Positions 43,244 to 52,642 of a DNA stretch of 64,000 bases are shown piece after piece (the first letter of the stretch is position 1; every line of letters starts with the position of its first letter). Location of the stretch: positions 1 to 64,000 of the forward strand of contig CAYXCZ010000019.1 in assembly GCA_964463695.1 (NCBI GenBank), given 5' to 3'. Both the position numbers and the translations under genes were made by a program. The stretch comes from JALNZU01 sp964463695 (GTDB taxonomy: Bacteria; Bacteroidota; Bacteroidia; Bacteroidales; F082). The notes beneath the pieces were generated by a model. It saw only the letters and a program-made list of their open reading frames with translations, did not search any database and was not told the DNA's origin.

Positions 43244-44905
43244 TTAATTGATTTCCAGGTTGATGGGGTTAAGTGTACGCATAGTTCCGTCAGGTCCTTT
43301 GGCTTGAATGCGTTCAAAATAAAGCCTTTGACCACGGCTGGCGTTTTTGATCAGATTTGTCACCGCGTCGGAGAAAACGTTGCCTCTTACTGTTCCGGTA
43401 CGCTGAAGCTCAGTGCCACGGTAGGTAGATAATTCGTACGAAACGATTTCAAAATGAAAGCCTTCGAAGTCAAAATCGACCATTTCAGGGATGATAGCTC
43501 TTGAAGCGAGTAAGCGGTTTTTATCGATAGTACCATCGGTGAGATCAGCAATTTTAGCAATAGGATCGGGGACACGTTTGATGCGAAACTCATTACTGCC
43601 GAGAGGCAAGCTTTTGCCTTCGACACTGGCAACAGCACTGATTACTGTAGTACGTTCACCATTTGGAACTTCAACTTCCCATGTGCCATTTGCTGCGCGT
43701 GTGATTTTACCTTTAGAAATAGAAGGAATAATCTGCTCATTTGGGATTCCGGGTGCGCTGATCGAAATTGGATTTTTAAGGCCTGAATAAAGGATGTTCA
43801 TTTTCAAAGGCGCAACTGTAAGTGATGGTGGCGCAACGATGTAATCCTTCGAAAACTGATACCTCTTGATCTCCTGTGTTGAAGGATCCCTCACTTCAAT
43901 GACACCGGCATACCTTTGAGGTCCCTCTGTCTGTCCGGGAAAAGATAGTTTTACTACACCATTTTCACTTCTAAATATCTGTGCTCCACCAATGTTACCA
44001 TCGTTTATACTAGAAGCTCCGCGTACTATCTTAACTTCTGACTGTGTTTTGGAATCATAAGCGGCCAGCAAAACTGTTGCTTCATAGTTTTGACCTTTAA
44101 GGATATAAGTGGAACTAGGAATTACCTCAGCAGATAATTTATCAAATTTATAGTCTTTTTCGGTAATATTATCATATAAATGATTAATAGCATCGAACTC
44201 AGCACTTTGAATTTCGGTAATAATCTTATTGAGTAGCGTTACATTTGCAGCAAGAATGGTATGATAGAAATTATAATACATCCAGTCCTGGGTAGTTTCG
44301 GAGGCATCTTTGTATTTTTCTTGAGTATTCAAACCAATTTTGCGGGCATTTTGTTCTCCCACAATACTTAAAATAAATAATCTGTATTCCTCAATTTTTT
44401 TTGCAAGTACGTAGGCCTCTCCATTTTTATTTGGGCCGATCATGTAATTGGTGGATTCGTCGTATTTATCCCTTGAAGGTACGGTGGCTAGGTCAAGAAA
44501 GGATTTTTCCCTCATTTGTCCCAGATTCATGTAATCGGGTATTTGAGCTTTCACATAATAAAGCTCCAACACTTCTTCACGGGTTTTTCTCTCAGAACGG
44601 GCAACTACTTCAAGCTGAATATCTTCGACGTAGCGAATGAGATCCTGGCTTTTGGTTCTTACCTCCTGAGCTTTTTTCCAATATTCTTCAACTTTTGCAG
44701 GGTTGAGGTTATATTGACTCTCAAATCGTGCATATTCGGTGGCTACTTTATTGGCAAAACGCTCATTGGTGCTCACCATTCCTTCGTTGACCACCAAAAA
44801 GGCGTCGAGGATGTCTTTAGACACATTAAGTGCCAGCAAAGCGGTAAGCACTAAATAGAGCATACCGATCATCTTCTGCCTTGGGGTTTCTTTATATCCG
44901 GCCAT
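43244..44905 (-). CDS. gldM: T9SS/gliding motor shaft GldM (PorM)
   Basis: A 553-residue protein, slightly longer than the usual ~515. N-terminal AGYKETPRQKMIGMLYLVLTALLALNVSKDILDAFLVVNEG contains the single transmembrane helix with the conserved Glu seen in GldM, and is followed by a coiled/helical domain and then periplasmic beta-sandwich domains D2-D4 (VAPPSLTVAPLKMNILYSGLKNPISISAPG marks D3). With GldL it forms the proton-driven rotary motor that powers secretion and gliding; its periplasmic part reaches the GldK/N ring. It lies between gldL (37 bases upstream) and gldN. Confidence 0.96.
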   Translation of the reverse strand: MAGYKETPRQKMIGMLYLVLTALLALNVSKDILDAFLVVNEGMVSTNERFANKVATEYARFESQYNLNPAKVEEYWKKAQEVRTKSQDLIRYVEDIQLEVVARSERKTREEVLELYYVKAQIPDYMNLGQMREKSFLDLATVPSRDKYDESTNYMIGPNKNGEAYVLAKKIEEYRLFILSIVGEQNARKIGLNTQEKYKDASETTQDWMYYNFYHTILAANVTLLNKIITEIQSAEFDAINHLYDNITEKDYKFDKLSAEVIPSSTYILKGQNYEATVLLAAYDSKTQSEVKIVRGASSINDGNIGGAQIFRSENGVVKLSFPGQTEGPQRYAGVIEVRDPSTQEIKRYQFSKDYIVAPPSLTVAPLKMNILYSGLKNPISISAPGIPNEQIIPSISKGKITRAANGTWEVEVPNGERTTVISAVASVEGKSLPLGSNEFRIKRVPDPIAKIADLTDGTIDKNRLLASRAIIPEMVDFDFEGFHFEIVSYELSTYRGTELQRTGTVRGNVFSDAVTNLIKNASRGQRLYFERIQAKGPDGTMRTLNPINLEIN

Positions 44906-44942
44906 GGGCTTATATTGTCTTAACTTAATTACAAAAAGAGGC

Positions 44943-45968
44943 TTAAGCCTTGAAATTCATTGCGGTGAGCATATTGCCATACACCTTATTCATTGCGCTG
45001 ATTTTACTGTTGAGTTCAGCGATGTTTTGGTTAAGCTGACCTGTATTAGTAGCAGTCTGGTTTACTTTTTCCAAATATTCCGACATGGTTTTATACAATT
45101 TGTCAGCTGTTTCTGCTGCTTTTCCGGTACCCTGGAGCTGAAGCTCATAAACACCATTTAAAGCAGCCATATTCTTGGCAATTTGCTGCAACTGTTTGTT
45201 GTAGGAGGCACTTTCAACAGATCCAAAATCAAGCGCTTCAACAGAAGTTTTGATCATTGTTGCTGACCTGCTGTAGGCATCAGCTAATTGTTTAGCTGAA
45301 GCTGAAGCTGTTTTGACAGTATTGGCAAACTCTTCAGTTGATTTCACTTCCGACTTCAACACGTCTGCAGCCTGAACATAAGCAGAGCTTAATTTTGAGG
45401 CGCTGTCAGAAGCAGATTTCATATTATTAATGTAGTCAACTGAGGCAGTTGCGTCTTTGCTTAAAACTTCCGATGCTTTTTTGTATGAGCCTGAAAGTTC
45501 ATTAGCTGACTTGGTAGCTGATTTCATGGTGTCAACATACTCATTTGTTGCTACAACAGCATTCGAAATCTGACCCATTTGAACTGCGTTTTCACTCAGT
45601 TTTTTCAATCCTTGCCCAAGTCGTTCAAGCGTTTCCTTTTCAATATTGGCTTCTTTAAACATACTGTCGAGCTGTTGTGTGGCAGTTTTTTTGCCTGTGA
45701 GCTCGCGTTCAACAGGATTGTCACCATACATACCTGCAAGTTGCGGATAAACGAGACTCCAATCGGGCTCAACATGTGGTGGCTCAAAAGCAGAGAAAAG
45801 GAAAATAATGGCCTCTGTACCTAATCCAATGATCAACATTTCATTGGCATAATTGTAGTGATTGATTTTAAACAAAGCACCTATGATAACAATTGCAGCT
45901 CCGATGCCATAGAGCTTCGACATGAAGTTTTTATACTTTTTGCTTCTTACTAACTGATTAAAGTTCAT
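44943..45968 (-). CDS. gldL: T9SS/gliding motor protein GldL (PorL)
   Basis: A 341-residue inner-membrane protein. Two helices near the N terminus (~residues 20-34 and 44-62: IGAAIVIIGALFKINH, EMLIIGLGTEAIIFLFSAFEPP) carry the conserved Lys and Glu of the proton path of GldL. The cytoplasmic part is long and helical, ending in NQNIAELNSKISAMNKVYGNMLTAMNFKA. Between residues 144 and 248 it contains three tandem 35-residue repeats. GldL pentamers surround the GldM dimer to form the T9SS motor. The length is close to PorL-type rather than the shorter Flavobacterium GldL. Confidence 0.96.
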   Translation of the reverse strand: MNFNQLVRSKKYKNFMSKLYGIGAAIVIIGALFKINHYNYANEMLIIGLGTEAIIFLFSAFEPPHVEPDWSLVYPQLAGMYGDNPVERELTGKKTATQQLDSMFKEANIEKETLERLGQGLKKLSENAVQMGQISNAVVATNEYVDTMKSATKSANELSGSYKKASEVLSKDATASVDYINNMKSASDSASKLSSAYVQAADVLKSEVKSTEEFANTVKTASASAKQLADAYSRSATMIKTSVEALDFGSVESASYNKQLQQIAKNMAALNGVYELQLQGTGKAAETADKLYKTMSEYLEKVNQTATNTGQLNQNIAELNSKISAMNKVYGNMLTAMNFKA

Positions 45969-46003
45969 GTGAATACGTGTATTGAAATGAATAATATGTT
46001 CTT

Positions 46004-47380
46004 TTATCTGTAAACTCTTGATGCTTTGAGTGGGTTATCACCTTTGTTACGTCCGAGGTAAGGCTGAATGGTACGAAATCCGATATAGCTTTTTGCTGTA
46101 TCCTGATATTCATAAGCCCTTACCGAAGTTTGAAGGTAATATGCAATGTCTTTCCACGAACCACCACGAATCACTTTACGTTTCATTACCGGCGGGTCAT
46201 TTTCTGTGGCGTTATATGTATAATTGGGGTTCATATCCCATGTCAGATTGTAACTTGCAGGGTCGAACGCACTGTTTGTCCACTCAGCAACATTACCGGC
46301 CATATCATACAGGCCAAAGTCGTTTGGTGGATAATGGCCAACAATAACTGTGCGAAGTCCGCCGTCAGCGATATAGTTTCCACGTAATGGTTTAAAATTA
46401 GCTAGGAAACATCCCTGGTCATTACGGGTGTATGGTCCTCCCCATGGATACGGATTGAGCGAATTGCCACCGCTGGCAGCCCATTCCCATTCGGCTTCGG
46501 TTGGAAGACGAAACTCAGCCAATGAAACTTCTCCTTTTTTTGAAAGCATGAAGGCATTAAGCTTTTCAGTTCTCCAAACGCAGAAGGCACGTGCCTGACT
46601 CCAGTTAACTCCAACTACAGGGTAATGATCGTAAGCTGGATGCCAGAAGTATTTCTCTGTCAATGGATCGTTGAATGAATAGGCGTAATCATGAATCCAT
46701 GATAACGTATCAGGATACACATTAATCATCTCACGTTTTACATAAACAGAGCGGTTTGTTAATCCCTGGGGACGATTCGCTAAACCGGCGTTGCGGTAGT
46801 CATATTGCTGATTCTGATCGAATTCCTTCTTTGCAGCAGCCTGAAGATCAACCCAGTAGTAGGCATAGTTTAACTTACGTGTATCAATCTCCTTGCGACG
46901 GAAGTACCTTTCAAGATCGGGCAGAAACATAGCTTCCAGTGCGTCTCTAATCTCTTGATCTTTACTGTTCCACTCAATTTCGGGTTTCCAGTTGATGTGT
47001 GGAGGGTCGTATTCTTCGCCGGTTTTTTCGTTTACACTAATCTGGTAAACATCAGGATTCACTTCACCTAAAATGGTACGTGCAATGGAATCGCGTACAT
47101 ATTGCACGAATTCACGGTATTCGTTGTTGGTGACTTCAGTTTCATCCATAAAGAAGCCCGAAACAGAAATTGTTTTGGGTTGATTGAGTTGTCCGTACGT
47201 GATGTCTTCACCTCCTGCACCCATGGTAAAACTTCCCTGTGGAATGAAAACCATTCCATAAGGATCAGGTTGATAAAACGGATTGGATTTCTGACGTACA
47301 CCAACCAGTTCACCGGAATTGGTGTTACCACAACTCGCCAGCATCAGCAGTGCCGATGCATATAACAGTAAATGCTTCAT
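46004..47380 (-). CDS. gldK: T9SS/gliding lipoprotein GldK (PorK)
   Basis: From ATG 47380 (MKHLLLYASALLMLASCG) the product is a 458-residue lipoprotein with lipobox LASC (Cys17); the frame is open to 47446 but a lipoprotein signal fits only the shorter form. The mature part has a formylglycine-generating-enzyme (FGE/sulfatase-modifying) fold: MVFIPQGSFTMGAGGEDI, MDETEVTNNEYREFV, FRLPTEAEWEWAASGG, YDMAGNVAEWTNSAFD and VIRGGSWKD. GldK/PorK forms the periplasmic ring with GldN. Catalytic Cys residues of true FGEs are not expected. It is preceded by its own -7 element (47469-47476). Confidence 0.96.
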   Translation of the reverse strand: MKHLLLYASALLMLASCGNTNSGELVGVRQKSNPFYQPDPYGMVFIPQGSFTMGAGGEDITYGQLNQPKTISVSGFFMDETEVTNNEYREFVQYVRDSIARTILGEVNPDVYQISVNEKTGEEYDPPHINWKPEIEWNSKDQEIRDALEAMFLPDLERYFRRKEIDTRKLNYAYYWVDLQAAAKKEFDQNQQYDYRNAGLANRPQGLTNRSVYVKREMINVYPDTLSWIHDYAYSFNDPLTEKYFWHPAYDHYPVVGVNWSQARAFCVWRTEKLNAFMLSKKGEVSLAEFRLPTEAEWEWAASGGNSLNPYPWGGPYTRNDQGCFLANFKPLRGNYIADGGLRTVIVGHYPPNDFGLYDMAGNVAEWTNSAFDPASYNLTWDMNPNYTYNATENDPPVMKRKVIRGGSWKDIAYYLQTSVRAYEYQDTAKSYIGFRTIQPYLGRNKGDNPLKASRVYR

Positions 47381-47468
47381 TGCGTTAAATGGATATGTTT
47401 TCAACGGTAATTTTTCTCTTTTAGTTCTGTTTGGTTCTATAAACATCGGTTCTTTTGTTTTGTTGCAT

Positions 47469-47476
47469 CAAAGCTA
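47469..47476 (-). promoter_or_regulatory. -7 promoter element in front of gldK
   Basis: TAGCTTTG on the minus strand matches TAnnTTTG exactly. It overlaps the last codons of porP, so gldKLMN can be transcribed separately from porP. Confidence 0.5.
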
Positions 47477-48421
47477 CAAGTAACGTGTGTTTCGGTAAGT
47501 TTTAATGTTCTTTTCTGTATTGATTTTAAAACAATAACCCAGACTTATCTCATGCGATCCGGGAACACCCAAACCAAGGGTGTTGATATCGTAACTATAT
47601 CCCATACGCAAATCGAGAACTGTCATACCTATCATCAAACCAATTGATTCCTGAGGCCTGTAATTAACGCCGCCCCAAAACTTATTATTGTACACAACGG
47701 TTCCTGTAAGATTAAATTGTGCTGTGGAGATATTACTCATCACGCTGATAGCAGGGTGAAACTCAATTGCGGAGTTCCAGGGAGCTATAAATTGATAGCC
47801 TCCAACAAGATATAACGTGCGGTCGCCAACGAAACTGCTGCTGCTATTATCTGTAAGTGCTTTCCCTTTCGACTCAAGCATGCTGGTTACTGAAAATCCA
47901 ACATAATAAGTATCAGGGACTTCCAGAAAGACACCCAGATTTACGTCGAAAAGCATATCAGATTCCTCAGCAGTTGAAAGAAGCGGATCACCACTCTGAT
48001 GTGGTTTAAATTTTGAAAAGTCAACCGTGCGATTCAGAAAATTTAAAGCAGTTCCAATGCCTAACCTTGCTGAGCCTATATCTGCATGATAAGCATAACC
48101 TAATTGTACGCCCACATTTTTTTCAAATCCTAATTTATCCTGTACAATAGCCAGACCAACACCTCCACGTAAAACCTTCACCGGCATGTCACCTGTTATC
48201 AAAAATGTCTCCGGAGCAACTTTGTTGCCTTCAGCATCTTTAAAACCTGCCCATTGCTGACGAACCACACTATTCACACAAATTCCTTCTCCCAGACCGG
48301 CAAAGCCCGGATTGGTGAATGTATGTGTGTATGTGTGATGGGTAAATATAGGTGCTTGCTGTGCGAAAGTTGAATTTCCACACAACAATATTATTAACAG
48401 AATACCTAAATATCTGAACAT
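47474..48421 (-). CDS. porP: T9SS protein PorP/SprF family
   Basis: From ATG 48421 (MFRYLGIL) the product is 315 residues; an ATG at 48451 and a frame opening at 48568 are alternatives. A signal peptide ends at TFAQ. The mature protein is a beta-barrel of the PorP/SprF family: QQAPIFTHHTYTHTFTNPGFAGL, NSVVRQQWAGFKD, DLNLGVFLEVPDTYYVGFS-type strands, YNNKFWGGVNYRPQESIGLMIG and the closing ISLGYCFKINTEK. PorP is an outer-membrane component of the T9SS and associates with the PorK/N ring or PorE. The order porP-gldK-gldL-gldM-gldN is the classical T9SS core. Confidence 0.93.
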   Translation of the reverse strand: MFRYLGILLIILLCGNSTFAQQAPIFTHHTYTHTFTNPGFAGLGEGICVNSVVRQQWAGFKDAEGNKVAPETFLITGDMPVKVLRGGVGLAIVQDKLGFEKNVGVQLGYAYHADIGSARLGIGTALNFLNRTVDFSKFKPHQSGDPLLSTAEESDMLFDVNLGVFLEVPDTYYVGFSVTSMLESKGKALTDNSSSSFVGDRTLYLVGGYQFIAPWNSAIEFHPAISVMSNISTAQFNLTGTVVYNNKFWGGVNYRPQESIGLMIGMTVLDLRMGYSYDINTLGLGVPGSHEISLGYCFKINTEKNIKTYRNTRYL

Positions 48422-48701
48422 CAATTGTATTAAGCTTTTTTTACCTAACATTTCAAGGCGGCTAAAATAGTAATTTTTAGCCAATTGAGACTGATTTTGT
48501 GAATTAATGATTTTAGCAGCCAATTCGGACACTGTATTTTGATTTTGAAGACATAAACAGACTATCATTCAAATTATTGTTTAAAAGCCATTCAGCCTGT
48601 GTTTTTTGATGTTTTTATGTTTTTTTGTTGCTTTTTTCTCCAGAAGAGACTTTGTTTGTTGACTGATAGCGTTTTTTATTATGAACTCGTTTCAAATGAA
48701 G

Positions 48702-48709
48702 TAATTTTG
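48702..48709 (+). promoter_or_regulatory. -7 promoter element for the yitT pair
   Basis: TAATTTTG matches TAnnTTTG exactly, 27 bases before the ATG at 48737. No promoter element is seen between the two YitT genes. Confidence 0.5.
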
Positions 48710-48736
48710 CAAAACGAATCTTCAAAAAAGTGATTT

Positions 48737-49630
48737 ATGGCTTTCATTCAAAAAGACAAGGTTTTTTCAAAACGCTGGTTGATCAACTACAGCCTGATTG
48801 TAATTGGTGCATTCATTCTTGCATCGGGGTTTGTGTTGTTTATTACACCTTATAAGATTATTCCCGGTGGCGTTTATGGCATCGCGATTGTTTTGCACTA
48901 TCTGTTTGATCTGCCGGTAGGTATGATGGCTTTAACAATGGATATTCCCCTCACAATTATTGGCATAAGAATACTTGGCCCCCGATTCGGATATAAAACT
49001 GTGGTTGGGTTTTTGCTTACAGCATTATTTGTTGATGGCATTACTTTACTGTATGGAAATGAGCCGCTTGTGCCTGATGAACCGCTGCTATCATCTATTT
49101 ATGGTGGTGTTTTTCTGGGTGTTGGTCTGGGACTTATCTTTAAATCGAAAGCTACATCCGGTGGTACCGATATTGTAGCTATGATTATCAGTAAGTACAC
49201 GAAAATGCCTGTAGGACAACTACTTATCTATGTTGATTCGGTGATTGTGCTTGTTGGATTGTTTGTTTTTCGCGACTGGAAAATTCCTCTATACTCCCTT
49301 ATCGTCATTTTTATTACCGGACAAGTGATCGATACGATTCTTCAGGGTATCAATTATGACAAAACATTGTTTATCATTTCCGATAAATTTGAAGAAATAC
49401 GGGATAAAATAATCAATGACCTGAACCGTGGAGGAACATTTATTGAAGGAAAAGGTATGTACAACGGAAGCGACAAGACGATTATTTTTACTGTTGTTAA
49501 TCGTCGTGAAATGGCTATGCTTCAGGAGTTTATTCATGAAATTGATCCCAATGCTTTTGTTACTGTGATCAATGCCAACGAAATTCTTGGCGAAGGCTTC
49601 AAATCGTTGAAAGATAAAGTTAGCAGCTAG
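48737..49630 (+). CDS. YitT-family membrane protein, first of tandem pair
   Basis: A 297-residue protein with about five or six transmembrane helices (residues ~18-215, with ITPYKIIPGGVYGIAIVLHY and KSKATSGGTDIVAMI) and a C-terminal cytosolic DUF2179 domain (~225-290: GGTFIEGKGMYNGSDKTIIFTVVNRREMAMLQEFIHEIDPNAFVTV). YitT proteins are widespread and have no proven substrate; a transporter or membrane-sensor role is usual speculation. The paralogue starts one base after its stop codon. Both end in the same LKDK(V/L) tail. Confidence 0.93.
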   Translation: MAFIQKDKVFSKRWLINYSLIVIGAFILASGFVLFITPYKIIPGGVYGIAIVLHYLFDLPVGMMALTMDIPLTIIGIRILGPRFGYKTVVGFLLTALFVDGITLLYGNEPLVPDEPLLSSIYGGVFLGVGLGLIFKSKATSGGTDIVAMIISKYTKMPVGQLLIYVDSVIVLVGLFVFRDWKIPLYSLIVIFITGQVIDTILQGINYDKTLFIISDKFEEIRDKIINDLNRGGTFIEGKGMYNGSDKTIIFTVVNRREMAMLQEFIHEIDPNAFVTVINANEILGEGFKSLKDKVSS

Positions 49631-49631
49631 A

Positions 49632-50525
49632 ATGGGCTTTATTGTTAAATATCAACCATTTACGGCCAAGTGGTTTAAGGCCTATGCGCTGATTGTATCA
49701 GGAGCTTTGATTATCGCATCGGGATATGTTTTTTTTATTACACCGCTGAAAATTGTTCCTGGTGGTATTTATGGAATTTCCATTGTGTTGCATCATACAT
49801 TTGGAACTCCGGTAGGTCTGATGGCGCTGGTTTTTAATATTCCGCTCACACTTTTTGGGATTAAGATACTAGGACCCCGATTTGGCATAAAAACCTTTAC
49901 TGGCTTCATTCTTACTTCGGTTTTCATGGATTTGCTAACATTTTGGTTTGGAGAAAAGCCACTTATTCCGGATGATATTCTGCTATCATCATTATATGGA
50001 GGGGCTGTCATCGGATTAGGGGTCGGTTTTTTGTTTAAGGCTAAGGCTACCTGCGGAGGCACCGATGTGATGGCGATGATGTTAGGAAAATGGACTGGCA
50101 GGCCTTTGGGACAATTGATGATGTCAGTAGATGCTGTTATTGTGGTGGCAGGAGCTGTTGTTTTTCTCGACTGGGCAATTCCATTGTACTCTTTATTGGC
50201 AATTTTTATTATGGGTAAAACAATCGATACCGTTCTTCAGGGTTGGACCTACGATAAACTTGCTTTGGTTGTTTCTGATCAGTATGAACTCATAGGGCAA
50301 AAAATTACTAATGACCTCAAAAGGGGAGGCACTTTTATCAAATCTTCAGGGATGTTCTCAGGAACGAAAAAAACAATGATTTATGTTGTCTTGAACCGAC
50401 GTGAAATAGCTGTTCTTGAAGAGTTTATTCAGGAAGTTGATCCTAATGCATTTGTTACTATACTTAATGCAGATGAAATTCTTGGGCAGGGTTTCAGGTC
50501 ATTGAAAGATAAATTGACAACCTGA
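49632..50525 (+). CDS. YitT-family membrane protein, second of tandem pair
   Basis: Also exactly 297 residues, aligning with the first copy from end to end without a gap; by eye more than half of the positions are identical (for example ITPLKIVPGGIYGISIVLHH and KAKATCGGTDVMAMM). It keeps both the membrane part and the DUF2179 domain (GGTFIKSSGMFSGTKKTMIYVVLNRREIAVLEEFIQEVDPNAFVTI). The one-base gap to the first copy implies translational coupling, and the two may form a heterodimer. The duplication is old enough for the DNA to have diverged strongly. Confidence 0.93.
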   Translation: MGFIVKYQPFTAKWFKAYALIVSGALIIASGYVFFITPLKIVPGGIYGISIVLHHTFGTPVGLMALVFNIPLTLFGIKILGPRFGIKTFTGFILTSVFMDLLTFWFGEKPLIPDDILLSSLYGGAVIGLGVGFLFKAKATCGGTDVMAMMLGKWTGRPLGQLMMSVDAVIVVAGAVVFLDWAIPLYSLLAIFIMGKTIDTVLQGWTYDKLALVVSDQYELIGQKITNDLKRGGTFIKSSGMFSGTKKTMIYVVLNRREIAVLEEFIQEVDPNAFVTILNADEILGQGFRSLKDKLTT

Positions 50526-50647
50526 CCTGCCAGTTTTAATCCAGAAATAAAACAACACTTTTTCTATCTTTTTTAAAGATGTTAGTTCAGGACAAAGCCA
50601 CGTTCTGTTAATATTTTAACAATAATTTGGTGGTTCCCTAACTGCCT

Positions 50648-50680
50648 TTGGCAAATTGTTCTAATTTTGCCAAGCAAAAT
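50648..50680. promoter_or_regulatory. palindromic operator over the mutA promoter
   Basis: TTGGCAAA (50648-50655) and TTTGCCAA (50666-50673) form an eight-base inverted repeat separated by 10 bases; the -7 element TAATTTTG (50662-50669) lies within it. A second inverted pair, ATTTTGC/GCAAAAT (50664-50670 / 50674-50680), overlaps the start site. Both look like repressor sites or competing RNA hairpins. Confidence 0.45.
50662..50669 (+). promoter_or_regulatory. -7 promoter element for mutAB
   Basis: TAATTTTG matches TAnnTTTG exactly, 66 bases before the mutA ATG at 50736. Confidence 0.5.
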
Positions 50681-50735
50681 ATGATGGATTTTATCGATAA
50701 GCCATCAGTAAAAATGGTTTCAAAACAAAATAAAT

Positions 50736-52637
50736 ATGGAGCATCAATTAAAACGACTTTTCAGTGAGTTTCCTCCAATATCAACTGAACAATGGGAGGA
50801 GATTATTCAGAAAGACCTGAAAGGTGCTGATTATGAGAAAAAACTGATTTGGAAAACCAATGAAGGAATTTCTGTAAAGCCTTACTACAGGGCTGGTAAT
50901 TTGAACGATATCCCCTGGATGCACACCTTTCCCGGCGATTTCCCTTTCGTTAGAGGAAACAAAGCTTCCGGAAATTCATGGCTGGTTCGACAGGATATAA
51001 AAGTTGGCGACATCAGTAAAGCAAATGAGAAAGCACTCGACATCTTAATGAAAGGAGTTGATTCATTGGGTTTTGAGTTGGATTGTAAAAAGGATTACAG
51101 CCTCGAAGAAATCGAAGCCTTGTTAAAAAATATACGTGCTGATATAGCAGAAATAAATTTCACCGGCACTTCCCATCAGCTCAAGCTGGTTGCAATAATA
51201 GATAAGCTTGTAAGAAAATACAATCGGCCGCTCGATAAGATCTTGGGTTCGGTAAATTACGATCCAATTACAAGATTTAGTCGCCGTGGTCGCTGGTACG
51301 ATAGCGAAGAAGCTGATTTTTGTACTGCCTATGAGCTCATAAAAGCAGCCAAAGCAATGCCAAATTACCGGGTCATTAGTGTGAACGGACATACCTTTGC
51401 TAATGCAGGTGCAACAATTGTTCAAGAAATTGCTTACACATTATCGGCTGGAAGCGAGTATCTTACAAGGTTAACTGACAAAGGTCTGTTTATTGGTGAA
51501 GTAGCTCCGCGAATGAAGTTTAATCTGGCAGTTGGTTCCAGTTATTTCATGGAAATTGCCAAATTAAGAGCTTACAGGTTGTTATGGGCTCAAATTGTAA
51601 ATTCATATGGACTGAATGATGCACGCAATGGAAGGATGTTCATTTATGGACAAAATGCTTCATGGAATTTTACAGTTTATGATCCATATGTAAACGCACT
51701 TCGCACAACAACCGGAACAATGTCGGCCATTTTGGGCGGTGTTGATTCTTTCAGGGTATTGCCCTTTGATCAGGCTTTTGAAACGCCTTCGGATTTTGCT
51801 GAACGAATTGCCCGTAATCAACAACTCATTTTAAAGGAAGAATCATATCTGGATAGAATTGGTGATCCTGCTGCCGGGTCTTATTACATCGAAAACCTAA
51901 CACAAATGCTTGTTGATGAAGCCTGGAAGTTATTTCTGAAAATTGATGAAGAGGGTGGTTTTGTTGCAGCGCTGCGAAAAGGGATTATTCAAAATCAAAT
52001 CAACGAAAGTGCTTCGAAACGAAATCAGCATATAGCTACCCGAAGAGAAATCTTACTGGGCACAAACCAATATCCAAATTTTGATGAGATGGTAACGCGT
52101 GAGTTGCCTCTGTCAGTTTTTCAACCTGAGAATAAATCAAAAGAAGGAGCAGAGATTGAACCCATTCAGATCTATCGTGGATCACAAGCTTTTGAGTTTT
52201 TAAGGTATCAGACTGATAAATACAGTCAGAACAACCCACAGCCGAAAGCGTGGATGTTTACTTATGGTAATCCTGCAATGCGAAAAGCCCGTTCTAATTT
52301 TGCCAGCAACTTTTTTGCGTGTGCCGGATTCGGGGTGATCGATAATATCGGGTTCAAATCCGTTGAAGAAGGTATCGAAGAAGCGTTGAAACTCAAACCG
52401 GAGATAGTAGTTATTTGTAGTTCTGATGAAGAATATAACGACAATGCATTAAAGATTTTCGAAGCATTGAAAGCCAATAGTATCGTAGCTTTGGCTGGTA
52501 ATCCTCCTGTGCTTTCCGACGAATTGAAAGCTGCTGGCATGGAGCATTTTATTCATGTTAAATCGAATGTACTGGAAACCCTTCAGGTGTTTCAACAACA
52601 ACTGGGAATCGCACAACAGCCCGAATTAAAAAACTGA
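50736..52637 (+). CDS. mutA: methylmalonyl-CoA mutase small subunit
   Basis: A 633-residue protein, the non-catalytic subunit of the heterodimeric mutase. The TIM-barrel part includes WEEIIQKDLKGADYEKKLIWKTNEGISVKPYYRA, GATIVQEIAYTLSAGSEYL, FMEIAKLRAYRLLWAQIV and PSDFAERIARNQQ; the C-terminal cobalamin-like domain (~residues 500-620) lacks the DxHxxG motif needed for B12 binding, as expected of MutA. Together with MutB it interconverts succinyl-CoA and methylmalonyl-CoA in propionate metabolism. mutB follows five bases downstream. Confidence 0.95.
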   Translation: MEHQLKRLFSEFPPISTEQWEEIIQKDLKGADYEKKLIWKTNEGISVKPYYRAGNLNDIPWMHTFPGDFPFVRGNKASGNSWLVRQDIKVGDISKANEKALDILMKGVDSLGFELDCKKDYSLEEIEALLKNIRADIAEINFTGTSHQLKLVAIIDKLVRKYNRPLDKILGSVNYDPITRFSRRGRWYDSEEADFCTAYELIKAAKAMPNYRVISVNGHTFANAGATIVQEIAYTLSAGSEYLTRLTDKGLFIGEVAPRMKFNLAVGSSYFMEIAKLRAYRLLWAQIVNSYGLNDARNGRMFIYGQNASWNFTVYDPYVNALRTTTGTMSAILGGVDSFRVLPFDQAFETPSDFAERIARNQQLILKEESYLDRIGDPAAGSYYIENLTQMLVDEAWKLFLKIDEEGGFVAALRKGIIQNQINESASKRNQHIATRREILLGTNQYPNFDEMVTRELPLSVFQPENKSKEGAEIEPIQIYRGSQAFEFLRYQTDKYSQNNPQPKAWMFTYGNPAMRKARSNFASNFFACAGFGVIDNIGFKSVEEGIEEALKLKPEIVVICSSDEEYNDNALKIFEALKANSIVALAGNPPVLSDELKAAGMEHFIHVKSNVLETLQVFQQQLGIAQQPELKN

Positions 52638-52642
52638 ATGCT

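Noticed and set aside
48451..48568. N-terminal extension of PorP
   Set aside because: The extension has no signal peptide character, whereas a clean signal starts at 48421 (or 48451).
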